From Mytilus trossulus (Eukaryota > Mollusca > Bivalvia > Mytilida > Mytilidae): 64,000 bases of DNA. Below are positions 9,646 through 24,400 of this stretch, one piece after another; position 1 is the stretch's first letter, and each line of letters opens with the position of its first letter. Both the position numbers and the translations under genes were made by a program. The DNA lies in NCBI RefSeq assembly GCF_036588685.1, contig NC_086374.1:34340886-34404885 (forward strand), in the 5' to 3' direction. The notes below the pieces were generated by a model. That model was not told where the DNA came from and made no database searches. It saw only the letters and a program-made list of their open reading frames with translations.

Positions 9646-12600
9646 CAATGTTAAGTTCCATAAACAGAATTAGTCTTTCATAAAAACTACTATAATTTCA
9701 CACATTCTACTATGTCCACAACTTGCACTAGTTAGAACTATCTTGCGCAATTGCCTTTTGGCTGTATTGTTTGATCATTGCGTTGTGACAATATAATTGA
9801 GATGTTATCAATTAGAAAGTATTTTTTTGAGAATGCAAGTTCACTATTAAATATGTCAAAGTTATAACATTGCACTTAATTTAATTGAACATTTTACTTT
9901 ATGTCACTTTCTATCTGTTGCATATATATACTGCTTCTTTGATTCAGCAGAAATTTGTAAGTGGTTTGAAGCCAATTTTTCACAGAATAAAGATCTATCG
10001 TGACTTGCTAGCCTGTCTGTGTTTTTTTGCACATCGAATCTCAGGTCTTATCTTAAATAGATTGGATTGATTAGATTAAAACTTGCAATGTCGTGCATTG
10101 TGACAAGAAAGGACAAGCAGAGAACAACAACAACAATAACATTAAATGTCTTAAAGGTATATGTTATCAGATCCGGATAAATATTTCTTAACTAACTAAA
10201 GGCTAACCACAATATTCATTTGATATATAATATTTATTTTAGATTCGTGTGTTTATTACCCGTTGGTGTATCTTATTCCGTTTTAGAAATAAACTAGGAA
10301 TCATGAATGCCTAGTAGTTATTTCCGCTGTGCAGTTGGATGATACCCAATTTTAAGTCGTATCCGATGACCTGTCACATGCATAAAAATGACAACGAGTG
10401 GTAAGATTTTGAAACCTTACTTGACTTACCCATCGTACTAGAATCATTTTCATAAAAGCGTGGACAACCGAAATACTTTGGTTGGTAATAATACTAACGA
10501 TTTACCTCCAGGCTATCGATAACAGTGAGTTTGCGTTCACTCAGTCTATCAGAGGCCTTTCAATTGGGATTTAATAAAATAGAAGAGTAACTTACATCCA
10601 GATACACGAGCAGAAAGTTTAAGTGTTCAACTTTAAATCAACACACACACGATTGTGACTGAGCGCGCCAAAAAATGTCTTTTCCGCGCAGTTATGAAAA
10701 TGATTCTATAAAAGAAAGTGAAACCGTTTTCACAACTTCTGTTACATATGAATAAATAGATAGTTAATATAGGTAAAAGAAACAGCAATCAGTTCCATTT
10801 ACAGATGTTTTGTAGACATTTAACCTGATAGGCAAACCATGCACGTGGAGACTAATTTTACCTAAAATATGGTTCAATGTTAAAATCAGGAGAGAGAAAA
10901 AAAACAGAAATCCATCATCGCAAATTAAAGCAACATATTTTGTTGTATAAACATTCGCTATCAGTCCTATCACTCACAGAAGCAATATTTTTGTCATTGG
11001 AATATATCCTTTTCCCGATTAAATATAAAATTCTTTGAATAAAACACGACATGTTCTTTATTTGATTTTAAACCCGAATATTCTGTCTTTCATTTCATAT
11101 ACGAAATATGACTGAACACAATGAGTACTCGGTAGAAAATTTATTTAATTTCTAGATCTATATGAAATTTTAATTATATAACAGAAAAACATAAGCGTAT
11201 AATTGAAGGTTCTACCACTGCTGATGGACTGTCAGTTTTTGATGGTCTCAACAGCTCAGCGGTTTGACGGGACAGTATAAGATAAGATAAAGATATTTTA
11301 TTCCCAGGCTCATAACTAGCATGTAATCACATAAAGTAAAAATAAAAAGCGTTTCTCTCCCACTCGCATACACTCACACATACAATTATCGTTCTGATTA
11401 AGAATGATTGATTTAACAGTACAACATATAAATGAAAATAATTATAGAAAATGTACGTCAAATGTTTCAAACACTTAAAATTAAAAAAAAAAAAGATGTT
11501 TAAAATGTTGTCATTTTTAGAAAACCGTACTTGTAACTCTGTACATGTTGAATCACGAGAACAGACATTTAATGTAGGCCATGACATAATAAAGGTAAAC
11601 TTGAAAATGGGGAATATGACAAAGAGACAACAACCCGACCAAAGAGCTGATAACAAGGTCTTTATTGTCAAGCTGTGTCAAAGAAGACAGTTATTTTCTA
11701 GATCTACTGCTCTAAGATTATTCTATTCCAATACTTTTCCATGGAGAGTATTTGTACATTGTACCTTTCAGCAAAACTATTTTTCATTTGTTCCTTCATG
11801 ATTCCATTTTTGCAAACACTTTCAACCTTCAACTTTAACATACTTGCCACTGGAAACATGATTTTGAAAACACAATGCTTCACCAGTAGCTATAGTTCTC
11901 AAATATTTTGTTAAATGCTTTTCTTGTTCCTTTTTTTTGTGTATATTTTGTTGTGTATGTTATACCTATCTGCTGATTTAGATGAAACAAGGGAGATTTA
12001 GATCTGCTAAAAACTAGAACGTCAACTTCACTCGATCTACATGTGCTTGTGTCAAATATGAAAACTCGTCAGTTTTGTCGTTTTTAAATGTTCTTCATTA
12101 TTAGGAAAATTGGGTGTGTAGGCAGATCTTTGATTTTTTTTCTGTTAATGTATAATTCACAGCTTTTTTAGATACTGGATTAAAAAAAACTTTGCATATT
12201 GTTCAAGCATTTGTTTTTCTTGAAGCCTAAGTGTTGATCTTTAGATATACTTTGATTATTATTGTAAGGTTTGCTGTCTCATTGACGTTTATCATTATAG
12301 TTCTTTTTTATTCATATTGAAATCATGTATATTTCGACTGTATCCGATTGCAAAGAATGAGTATGGAAAAAGAGACATTGTCAGGTTTAATCTGAATATC
12401 ATGCATGCCAAAAGTCCATGTGATGCAACTGATTAAAACCCGTATCTATTTGCTTACAACATACAAGATTAGGGATGTCAATATACTAAATATGTGATAC
12501 ATTTGTACATCATTTGTCTCATCGTAGTATATATTGAATATTCATCTTTAATCGGCACTGAAGAGAAAGACACGCATTGAAATAGTTAAAAAACTGGAAT

Positions 12601-12654
12601 TGAAATGTTGAAGTTATCTTAAGATAATTATGTCTTACGACATATCTTAGTCCT
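9646..12654. other. Upstream region of gene A, no gene recognised
   Basis: Non-repetitive-looking AT-rich DNA. The frames at 11327-11671 and 11451-11801 overlap on opposite strands and show no domain. Promoter elements of gene A are expected near 9650-10000 but none is distinct. Confidence 0.5.
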
Positions 12655-13685
12655 AAGTGAGTTTCACAAAGTGGTCTTAAATAAGGACATCTCTTAAATT
12701 TGGTCATAAAGTTAGGACTTCCCGAGAGGTGTCTTAAGATGGTCGTACAAGATAGTCAAACGTTTATTTATACAAATTATACTCATTTTTTATATTAATT
12801 TTGCTATTTATCTTTTTATTCAATGAATGGCTATTATTTATTTTGAATTTATTGAACCATAAATTTATTTTTTGACTCTTTACATTAAATAATGATAATA
12901 ATTGCCATTAATTATAAATAAGTTTCTATAAAAAATAAGGCTCAACCTACTTTTTATATTATTTATATTAACAATAACAACGTACACACATGTTGGCGTA
13001 TGAATACACAACGTCAGCGTGGGCGTGTCACCATAAAAATTGACAACATTGAAAATAAAACTATTACTTTTAACCAATCAGAAGACAGTAAATACACCAA
13101 ATCTATTTATTATCTAATTATCTATTCTACTGTTCCTGCTTATAACTTAAATCTTCATAGAATGACGGATTATCATGATTTGTCAACAATGAACATTCGA
13201 TGTGTTGTTATCAAGAATGCACGATTTTATCCTTTTATCTCTTATAACCGATACAGTGGCTAATTGAATTCAACTCTCTTGTTCAAGAACATGTCATCTT
13301 TTTATTCTTTTTCTCTCTCAATATTTTATTAAAAATTTCATATTACAGTATATTGTTGTATTATTTTAAGATAATTTTGATGTACATTTATTTTGTATAC
13401 GTTTATTTTGCTTATTATCCGGCTATCCGGCTTATTAATCAATACGTATAATAATTTATGGTAAAGACATACTAGAGTTACATGATTTTACGTAAAACAA
13501 TGTTAATATTTGACAATTTAAAGCACTTGTGACAGGTTAATGATATCTTTGCTAAGATCATCTTAAGACAGCTTCGAGACGAGGTCTGAGATATATCCTA
13601 GGATAGTCATAAGAGGATCATAAGACATGTTCTAAGATATATCTCATGACATGTCTTAGAACAGCTTCGTGAAAACTACCCCTGA
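12655..13685. mobile_element. Foldback-like element between genes A and B
   Basis: The left end AGTTTCACAAAGTGGTCTTA and the right end CAGCTTCGTGAAAACTACCC are imperfect inverted counterparts. About 100-150 bases inside each end consist of degenerate CTTAAGA / CTAAGACATG steps. The small open frame at 13000-13263 inside shows no known domain. Ends and target duplication are not sharp. Confidence 0.5.
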
Positions 13686-13784
13686 ATTAAACGTTTAACG
13701 AACACATAAACAAGCGCATTTAGATGAAACAATATACTTTAAAGAGAAAAATCAGTGATTTGTATAATACTAATATGTTGGTAT

Positions 13785-14190
13785 TAATAAAAGATGATAT
13801 GGTATGATTGCCAATGAGACAACTCTTCACAAGAGACCAAATTGACACAGAAATTAACAACTATAGGTCACTGTATGACCTTTAACAATGAGAAAAACCC
13901 ATATAGCATAGTCCGCTATAAAAGGCCACTAAATGACAATGTAAAGCAATGCAAGCGAGAAAACTAACAGTCTTATTTATGTACAAAAAAAGAACGAACA
14001 ACAAATATGTAACACATAAACAAACGACATACACTTAATAACAGACTCATGATGATTCGAGACAGGCACATACATAAATAATGTGGCGAGGTTAAACATG
14101 TTAGCGGGATCAGTTGAAAAAGGCTTAACTCATCAGATGGTCAAAAATACAAATAGACACGTGGTCGTGTACTTGTAAATCTGTTAGATT
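13785..14190 (-). mobile_element. Retroelement tail family T1, inverted copy
   Basis: Reverse complement shows the family end (ATGTGGTATGATTGCCAAT-type start on plus), the GCCGTTAG-like and CCCCGCC-like blocks and a diverged CGGCCACGT. Intergenic between genes A and B. Confidence 0.78.
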
Positions 14191-15438
14191 TATTTCCCAA
14201 CTGTACAGACAAGAGAGCTAGATGTTTTATAGACACCTTTATTTTGATGAAGACTGTTTATGCATGGTTTTTCATCAATTGTGTTGTTGTCTCGTTGACG
14301 AATACTCCACAACTCCTTGTGTAAAATATGCAGTCACACAGTCACACAAAGTTATCACATTTTTCTTTTTACCAATTCTCAATATAGTTAAATCAATGGG
14401 CACATTACTGTAGAATGTATTTTTTTTTATAAATCTATGTGTTTATCATATTTTTATCAGATAATGGCACATCAACGAAAGCTATCTACATTGTATATCT
14501 ACTCTTACATTACTATTCAAGGTGGTATGGGAGTCTAAAATAAAAATAATAGAATTTGTTCATACTTTGCCAAAACGTAGTATCTATTGATATATGTTGA
14601 AAAATGTAATATAAATGATAGGTCACCGCGCATTTTCTCAAGCTACAGGACGTGATAAAATGACACATTTTGTATGGATTATTTATACAGGAAAAAACAC
14701 CATCTTGTGATTAGAAACTAAACAATATAATGGTAGAATTGTTAAATACTTAAGATAGCTTTCAGGCAATGCTTTGAGAATATCAAAAGAAAATATATGG
14801 TCACATTACGTTTTTTCCGTCGAAAATACAAAATAGGAAAATTTCATGAAGAATCATTCACTGTTTTATAGTTACCTCCCCTTAAAATGACATTATTTTT
14901 TTTTTAAATAAAAAAAAAACAATCAACATTAAATTTTGCAAAAATATTAATAGTTATAAGTTATATTCTTATAAATTGGTTCATTTAAATAAAAATTCGC
15001 ATTAAATATCTGCATTCCTGCATCAAATTTTGCTAATTTGATAGAAAGTCTGGACCTTTCAAATTGGTTCTCTGTTTTTTACCATCCAAGATGGAGGCAG
15101 ACACCTCTACCACCTCAAGATTACTATACCAGTGAGAGTTGGTACCGTGCTTATACGAAATAGCGAGTTTACTAACAGTATAAAATACACATGCATGTTT
15201 AAATAAGTTCATAGATTATATCTTTATATCAAATACAAATTTAAAAGATTCAACGATTGTAGCAGTTTAATATCAGGATCTCTCTGTTTAGTCATAGTGC
15301 TCTAGGTGGATGACTGATGCAAACTCATATAATTTGTTTCTTTTTTTTTTTGTTCTTAAGTTTATACTCGGTACATATCAGATGATAATATCCAATTTAG
15401 TAATAAAATGTCATGAATTGAAACCATCATCAAGTCTA
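14191..15438. other. Region 3' of gene B, no gene recognised
   Basis: AT-rich, with no clear repeat or exon. It should include the 3' untranslated region of gene B. Confidence 0.5.
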
Positions 15439-15469
15439 CTATCCACTAAATTTATTCTGAGATTTCCTC
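15439..15469 (-). CDS. Gene B exon 8: cytoplasmic tail and stop
   Basis: Acceptor TTTTTTCAG followed by a frame giving RKSQNKFSG and a TAG stop (15441-15439). The phase fits exon 7 and yields a tail of about ten residues with four basic ones. The exon is short, so this is the least certain part of gene B. Confidence 0.55.
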
Positions 15470-18400
15470 CTGAAAAAAGAAAGAAGTAACATTTGAATGA
15501 TAATTGTATTCGGAAATACTCTTACTAAGTCTTTATTGTTGGTATACAATGTATCTATAATTAAAGCTTTATTTTGTAAACAATTTAACCATACATGTAT
15601 ATATTTTGCATTTTGTCATCAGAAATATGCATGCGCATAAATGCAGTCATTACAAATTTTCAACATTATCATGGTAACTTATAGGTTTTAAGATGATTTT
15701 TATTCCTAAAAATCAAATGCTCAAACACACGAAACGAATGGAAAACAATTGTCATATTCCTGACTTTGTACAAGCATTTTCATATGTAGAAATTGGTGAA
15801 AACTTGGTTGTATAGCTAGCTAAATCTATAATTTTTCGCATAGAATTCCAGTAAATTTTACTATCTTTGATAATACAAAGAAAAAATAATTATTCAAAAA
15901 TACACACGTAACAGAAATAAAAAAAATAATATTAGAAAGTGTTCAAAACATAGATGTTAATACCTGTGTCTAAGAAAAAGTAGTATCAGCATAACAAGTA
16001 CTACTATGACAACAACTGCTACTACTACGCCGATAATGGCACCTGAAAAAAAGTTAAAAATATTTATAACTCAATTAAACGGTATTGCATGTGAAAAACT
16101 TAAAAAACATAAATATTTATTTACTTTACTTATAAATCGTTTCCTGAAAAATGGAAAAGTAAAAACAATACCAGTACATCACTCATCATTGTATTCGAAT
16201 TATGATTTTTTATAATGTTACCTTGTGTTTCTGCTGACATCCCTGCAGTATCGCCCATGTTAAACGAACATTGTATATTTTCTGTGTCTCCAACTGTTAA
16301 TGTAAAAGATTATATTTAATGGAAAACTTAAAAGCAAATTATATTGTTACATTAATGTAAGGTGTTGCTCTTGAATAAAGGAAGTAACTTTTAATACATG
16401 TAAAAAAAACCAGTTGTTGGCATGACACGGGTTATGTTCTTCTCATATATTTTATGATAGTATGATACTAAACCCCTAACGGCAGGGATTGTACCTCCAT
16501 ATGATGAAGACATAATCTTTCAATCAGTTTAATTGAGGTCTGGAGCTGGCATGTCAGTTAACTGCTAGTAGTCTGTTGTTATTTATGTATGATTGTCATT
16601 TTATTTATTTTCTTTTGTTACATCTTTTGACTTCGGACTCGGACTTCTCTTGAACTGAATTTTAATGTGCGTATTGTTATTCTTTTACTTTTCTACATTG
16701 GCTAGAGGTATAGGGGGAGGGTTGAGATCTCATAAACATGTTTAACCCCGCCGCAATTTTGCGCCTGTCCCAAGTCAGGAGCCTCTGGCCTTTGTTAGTC
16801 TTGTATGATTTTAAATTTTAGTTTCTTGTGTATAATTCGGAGTTTAGTATGACGTCCATTATCACTGTACTATTATGCATATTTTAGGGGCCAGCTGAAG
16901 GACACCTACGGGTGCGGGAATTCTCGCTACATTGAAGACCCATTGGTTGCCTTCGGCTGTTGTTTGCTCTATGGTCGGGTGGTTGTCGCTTTGACATGTT
17001 CACCATTTCCTTTCTCAATTTTATGCATCTAGAAAAAATTAAAATAAAAAAAAATCCGAACCCGGAGGAAAATTGAAAACAGAAAGTCCCTAATCAAATG
17101 GTAAAATCAAAAACTTAAACACACAAAACGAACGGACAACAAGTTTCGCAACATACATGTAGCTATTACAGGGGGGGGGGGAGGATTTGCCGAATATTTG
17201 TGGTTCTGACTTATCAAAGATGTTTGTGAGGACATTCGGATAATATCCAAACAAAATATTTAACTACTGTACAAATCAAAGTAAAGCAGGAAGCTGACCA
17301 CATTTGTTAAGATTGACTTCTATTCTGAACAAATTGGTACTATGTAAGAACCGCATTGATAGTTTAAATTTTGATAGAAGAAAGAGTAGAATACAAGTAA
17401 AACGTACAAAATTATACAACTTAATAATACATGGTATTGAATATTATTAATATAATGCATGAGTTAAGATTAAAACAAGACAAACATGATTCAATATAAA
17501 GTTGATATATAAGTTGTCTGATAGGATTTATCATCAAAAAGCAGACATCTAATTTAGAGAATACGAGTAATTATATAAGATCAATAAATATTTCAGATAA
17601 GTGTAAACACACCTTTACAAATAAAGGGTTTCTTTTCTTCACATTGCGCAAACTTTAGCGTTATTCCTCCATCGGAAGCCTTCTTGAATGATCTATATCT
17701 ACAGAGCGCTCCAGATTTATCAACTATGGAATAAAACATAAAAAACATATTAGACATGCAACTGTTATCGTACTTATCAACTGCACTGGTGAAGATAGTT
17801 AGTGCCACATTGTGTTTATTTTTTGTGTGTATGACATTTTTTTCACGACACACAGCATAGCATTTTGTTTAAAGTGGCCCTAACCGTCTTCCGGAGTGAG
17901 CAGATACTAAAACTAGCTACGTATACATATAATAATTCAAATGACAAAGTAGGGCACGATCTTTTAATCCTGCTGAAAAGGGGAACAATAGCAGAGATAA
18001 TTGTTTTAATGACACTCCTAAAAAGCATATAATTCAATCAGTTTTAAACTTTTAATTGTTTATCATGTTTATATGATGACCATAAAGTTCCTTTCAACAT
18101 TTAAATTTTCTTTGTCAACAATAATTAAAGAAAGAGAGGAAACCACTCTGATTTTCGAGTACAAAAGTCAAAGTTTAAAATAATTGCCAATTTTTTCTAC
18201 TAATAAACTAAACGCATATGAAACAACGTAATACCAATACCAATGACATGCCAAACTGATCGGAAGTAACATAAATCTATTCTAACACAAAGGCTGCAAC
18301 CGACCAGTTATAGATACACTTAAAATGTACGTTAAGATTAACTGGGTTACTAGAGTAAAGTTTCTAGATAAAACCACCAACATAGATGTATAGGGACCTC

Positions 18401-21400
18401 CTCTATGTGGATGATACACAAATTTCGGAAAATATCTTTTGACTCATGTACATGTAGTCGGTAGTTTTGTACCTCAACACACGAACTAGTAAAATAAGAT
18501 TTTAACGGTACAATTATAAGAGTGACCATTGGGGTAATGAGGTAATATTCATTATGTGACCTATGTATGAAATATTGGGTGTTGAGTTAATGGATAGGAA
18601 TCTTGGTCATTATAGTTTATTCATATAAAGTCGGATGCCGAAACTTAATGATAAAGATTTATATTCTTGTACTTTATTAATTCATTGAAAATTGAAAAGA
18701 AAATGAAAAAAACTCTCAAACAATTAAAAGTATTTCAAATAGTAAAGAACTATAAAAGTGAACAACCAACACAGCTCATTAAGTTTTGAAAATTACAAAC
18801 CTAAATCCTTACAAAACATATAAAATATAAAAGTAACACAAGTAATAGTATTAGATAACATACTAAGTAGTTTACCTTTTTCATAAATGACTCCAGCATC
18901 TCCAACTGCACATCTTTCGTTTGCATTTGCTGGACATGTTGTTGAGTCGCATGTTGATTGTACAAGTATTTGGGTTTCTCCATAACATTGACATTTTGTT
19001 GTCTTATTAAATGGGAAAAAAAGGAAATTGTCATTATATAGCTATCACATAAATCAACCCATACCTAAAACATCGAGTTAATAGATAAATTTTTTTGAAT
19101 ATATCTTGACAACGACTATTCTATGAGAATTTTACGACTTCTCTTTTGACAGACTTGATATTTTTTTCCGGTATACAGATAAAACTGTAACAGAGACAGT
19201 ATCTGATACGAACACGTATCAAAAAAAAATTCACTCAAAATTCAAGATGATAAAAATGTACTTTTTCTGTATGGGATCACAAATCCGAATCAAAATAATA
19301 CTGAAGTTAGCTCATATACTCATAACACGTATTTATTGTTTTTCACATTTTGTTAAGAGTTTACGTCCTGTTATAACATATTCTTACCCATAATCCAATA
19401 GATGTAAAGTTAGAATCGGCGCAGAAATCAGCACACATTGCCAAATGCTTATTTTCTTTTCCGTCTTGTGTCTCTCTTAGTATATTCACTCCAATAAAAC
19501 ACCCAACTGCAATTTAAAACAATAATTGAAGATTGTAACCTTTACTGTCCGTCATTTAAAAACAGTTTGTATTGAGTTTTACTTTGCAATAGGTTTTATT
19601 TTTAATATTTTGACTTATATATATAATATATAATTATAGAATAATTAGGGAATATAAAATTTGTGAAATAACAGGAGATTTTTGTTTTTCGTCATCGTAA
19701 TTTACAGTGGTTTGTTAACGCACGTCCTCGTTTTACAAGGATCCCTTCCTTTATACAGTCAACCCACTTAAACCACATCGGGCAAGTTTTTAACAGTTGT
19801 GAATTTGCTATCGAACTAAATATGCATAAACTAAACATGTATTTGCCACTGGACTTTAAAATCACATCAATCGATCATGAAAAACAATAGTCAAATTTTG
19901 ATTACGAAAGGATTATTATAGTCGTTTTATACTCTTTCATAGTTTAGAATGCCAATGGGACTTCGTGAACATGATATATGTTACATACTACATGTCCCAA
20001 TTTACTTGTCGTTAATAGTGGAACGAAGTGTGAGGAACAGTTATGAACAATGTCATTTGTTTAATATGTGTTTCATATTTGTTTTTTGTTCAACTTTTAC
20101 AAACGTTTCCCTCAGTTTTAGTTTGTAACCCGGATTTGTTTTTTTTCTATCGATTTATGAATTTCGAACAGTGGTAAACTACTGTTGCCTTTATTTACAT
20201 CAATTATGCCGTTAGTTTTCTCGTTTGAATTGTTTTACACTGTCATTTCAGGGCCTTTTATAGCTGACTCTGCTGTATAGGCTTTGCTCATTGTTAAAGG
20301 CCGTACTGTGACCTATAATTTTTAATTTTTATGTTATTTTGGTCTCTTGTGGAAAGTTGTCTCATTGTCAATCATACCACATCTTTTTTTTATATATAAT
20401 AATAAGTCTCGGTCACACATTAACGGCTAGCTCAAACGGATGCCTATTGGATGACTTTTTTTCAATCTGTTCATATCAGTTAGACGTCCGTTCTTATCCG
20501 TTAGACGTCCGTCCAGATCCGTTGCATGTCCGTTTTATCCGTCGACGTCCGTTCTGTCCGGTTGAAAATTTTGAGCATGACGTCCGTCCAACGGATGAAA
20601 TGTCCGTTGAACATCCGGTAGGCGTCCGTTTTGTACGGTTCTCTTCCGTTTCGTTTCTGTTGTGTACCAGTTACGTGTACGTTATACATCCGTTGGTGGT
20701 CTGGAAGACTTCTACCGGACGTTTAACGGATAAAACGGATGTTGAATGAATGAGAAACGGACTTCTACCGGACGTATAACGGATAAAACGGACGATGAAT
20801 GGATCTTAAACGGACAAGTGTTAATTGAAATTTTCGCGTCAGAAATGCTTCATTATTGGCAAGTCAGATTTCTTAAGGTTCATGAAATTCTATCATTCAT
20901 AATTGATCTTAGAGTAAGGGCACGTCTTCACAATCAAGCAGCTCTTATTCAGGCCAGACACTGCCCTTTGGCGGCATTTTGAAGAACAAGCCAAAAACCA
21001 GTTACACAGAAACATTTTGAATATTTATGCGATTAACATGTATTATTACTGTCGCCTTTAATATTTCCGTATATCTTGTTCATCCGTTTTTTCCCGGTAC
21101 GCTTCCGTTAGGTGTCCGTTTCATGCGGTGCTCGTCCGTTGGATGTGCGTTCGACATCCGTTTTGTCCGGTACGTTTCCGTTTCTCGTAGGTTGCATATC
21201 CGTTGTGTGTCCGTTGTGCATTCGTAACAATATAAAAAAAAGAAGATGTGGTATGATTGCCAATCAACAACTATCCACAAAAGACCAAAATGACACAGAC
21301 ATTAACAACTATAGGTCACCGTACGGTGTTCAACATTGAGCAAAGCTAATACCGCATAGTCAGCTATAAAAGACCCCGATAAGACAATGTATACAATCCA

Positions 21401-24400
21401 AACGAGAAAACTAACGGCCTTATTTATGTAAAACAAATGAACGAAACACAAAAAGGTAACACATAAACAAACGACAACCACTGAATTACAGGCTCCTGAC
21501 TTGGGACAGGCACATACATACACAATGTGGCGGGGATAAACATGTTAACGGGATCCCAACCCTCCCCTAACCTGACAGTGGTATAACAGTACAACATAAG
21601 AACGAACTATAAAAATCAGTCGAAAAAGGCTTAACTCATCAAATGGACAAAATTACAAGTGGACGTGGCCGGGTACTTATACATCCCGACACAAAAAGAC
21701 ACAATGAACAGATCTTCGAGTACTCGCAGTTATCTGACAGGAAGTTCAAAGCCACTAATAACTAATAAAAAAAATCATGCATCTAAGAATACAATATCAA
21801 TCCGTACACATCAAACATCCAATGGATTTAGTGTAAAGACGTCATAAACAGCCAGAGAAAAACATGACCTTGTGCAATGCCAAGTTACAGGTATCGACAG
21901 ATTATAGATCCATGAATATGTATATGTATATAAAATACAAGTAATATTTAATTAGCTTTTAATTTACTGATAACAAAATCAATATTTATACCAATAAAAC
22001 AATATTCAATGATCTTATTACAGTGTTGATTAGGCAACCTTTTAGAATAAGTATATTTAAAGGAACGACAAGTTTACATGGATCATTTCTAAATTTCCGG
22101 GCACGGCTAACAACATTTCCGTAAAAATAAGGATGTGCTATCCCGTTTGAAATAAGTTTATTACAGGTACAACCAAACTTCAAAACCAAATCTTTATATC
22201 TATGTAAAACGTAATTTATGGTAACGGTATCCCTGGTTTAATAATTTACCAGTAATACATAGGTTGCGTTCGTTAAAATAAAAAACGCCACAACAGACAC
22301 GGGCATAGCGAACAAGTTGTAAATTATAAACACCGTAAGATGGTGCCAAAGGAACACCACCATCTAAAAATGGAAAATTAACAATAGGGAACGAAAAATT
22401 GTATCTTTTGTCGTAGATTTTAGTGTGGAGTTTCCCGTTTAAAACCGAAATATCTTAATCCAGGAAAGGACAGTTATTACCGAATAAATTTGATTTATTT
22501 AAAGTAAGTTCCTTGGGGTAAATTTTAGCAGTATATTGAGAAAATTCTTGATTATTTAATGAACAAACTTAAGTATCATCAAATTAACGGTAAGTGTTGA
22601 ATTTATCAATTAAATGCAATTTCGACGGGTCTTTACTGAGTTTAGTCATAAACTGATTCGTTACAGTACAAAAACAAGCCTGCTATTAGAGGGGCACAAT
22701 TAGTGCCCATGGGGATACCTACAACCTGTCGATAAACTTTGTTGCCGAAACGTACATAAATATTGTCAAGGAGAAAATTAATAGCTTCAATCATCTCATC
22801 ACAAGTCCGTTTATTCGGTCAGTACATCAACGGACTCCCAACGGATAACAATTTTGTCAACGGACAACTTTTATTTTCACCCTTTAGGCGTCCGTTCGTG
22901 CTACCCGGTAAAGTGCATACAAATGAACATTTGGTGTCTGAGAGATTTAATCCAGAGATTGGTTGTAAAAAGTACTACTCTAGTGCAGAAAAATTGGTAC
23001 CGTTAATGTTATTGCTATTATAATAGTGCTTAAAATTGAGTATGTATCATTCTGATGAAAATTGACCAAAAATGACTCTAGTGTCATTATCAGTAATTTA
23101 TTTAGACCATAAAGATTTATTAAATAGTAAACACGTTTTTAAAAGGTTTTGCCCGTAGTCAGATTTATCTATATATTTTTCACATTCTTTGGTCTTATTT
23201 TGCCTTAAGTATAACATAACTTATTTATCTATGTTTACTAGGCAATCAAAAGTACAATACTTCTTCAATGCAATAGATCTACTAAAAACATAGGGTAAAT
23301 ATGACAAGTATAATAATAAAAAAAAAATCGGCTTACTGGTCCCACAGAAGGTTTTTCAAAGTAAAACAAGTCACTAACAGTTTGTTCCAACATTCATACT
23401 TGGTTTCTAAATACTAAGTCTAGACTAAGTACTTGTTTTGTTTTTGTTTTGTGTATAATTTCATTAATTTTGTTTTGTTTTTCAGGTTTGCAAGATCTTT
23501 ATTATTGATTTCAAAAGGAAATCTTTCAAAAGTATTTACTTTCTTGAATATTTAAAATATGCGGTGTTTGATAAGAAATTTGTTAGCTACACATGACTTG
23601 ATTTTGTTCTTGACAATTTATGAAACAATGTCTTGAAGAGTATAAACAGCAAACAGTCTGATTGTGTTCAAAAAGGGCGAGTACAATGTGGTATTTGGTC
23701 AGTACATCAACGTACTCCCAACGGATAACAATTTTGTTTTGTTTTTTCAGTAAAGCGGTATTTTGCTGTCGCATATTTATATCGTTACCTCTGTGCTATT
23801 TGAATTCAAGCAACCACAACACGACATGAATATGACCATTTAGCAACAAACCTTTATTCCATATACAGATGTAACTTTTATTAAACAAGTAAATGGGCGT
23901 CCTTCGACAGGTTAAAGACTGTTTCTCGTTTTGTTTATATAGATTAGACCGTTGGTTTTCCCGTTTTAATGGTTTTACACTAGTAATTTTGGGGCCCTTT
24001 ATAGCTTGTTGTTCGGTGTGAGCCAAGGCTCCGTGTTGAAGGCCGTACTTTAACCTATAATGTTTTACTTTTTTAATTGTTACTTGGATGGAGAGTTGTC
24101 TCATTGGCACTCACACCACATCTTCCTATATCTAAGTATTGTCGATATGCTCGAAAATGTGTTATTTTACCCTGTAAATCACGGCGTGCAAATTTAAATA
24201 ATTTATAACCACAACTTACGACTAAAAATTGTAAAATCTTAATGAAAAAGGCATATTTTTTTTAAGTTTCAATAAAACAGCGAAGAACCAATTCTCTTCA
24301 GTTTGAATTAACGTTTGTTTTGTCTTTGGGTTGCTGTCTCGTTGGTTTATATACAAGATCTTCTAGACTTATTTGTATATTATTATACATATATATAAAT

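Noticed and set aside
13000..13263. 87-codon frame considered as a transposase remnant
   Set aside because: No catalytic motif or helix-turn-helix pattern visible; it merely lies inside the foldback-like element.
17593..17853. Single-exon lectin fragment read as a stand-alone small protein
   Set aside because: The N-terminal half is intron sequence. The C-terminal part (CRYRSF to PFIC) is exon 5 of gene B with proper splice sites on both sides.
20339..20749. 136-codon open frame
   Set aside because: It runs from the end of a T1 repeat into the TCCGTT array. The repeated Val-Arg-x-Asp-Pro peptide pattern reflects the DNA repeat, not a protein.
20405..20820. TCCGTT steps considered as a CRISPR or integron-like array
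   Set aside because: The repeat is only six bases, spacing is irregular and orientation reverses; nothing fits either system.
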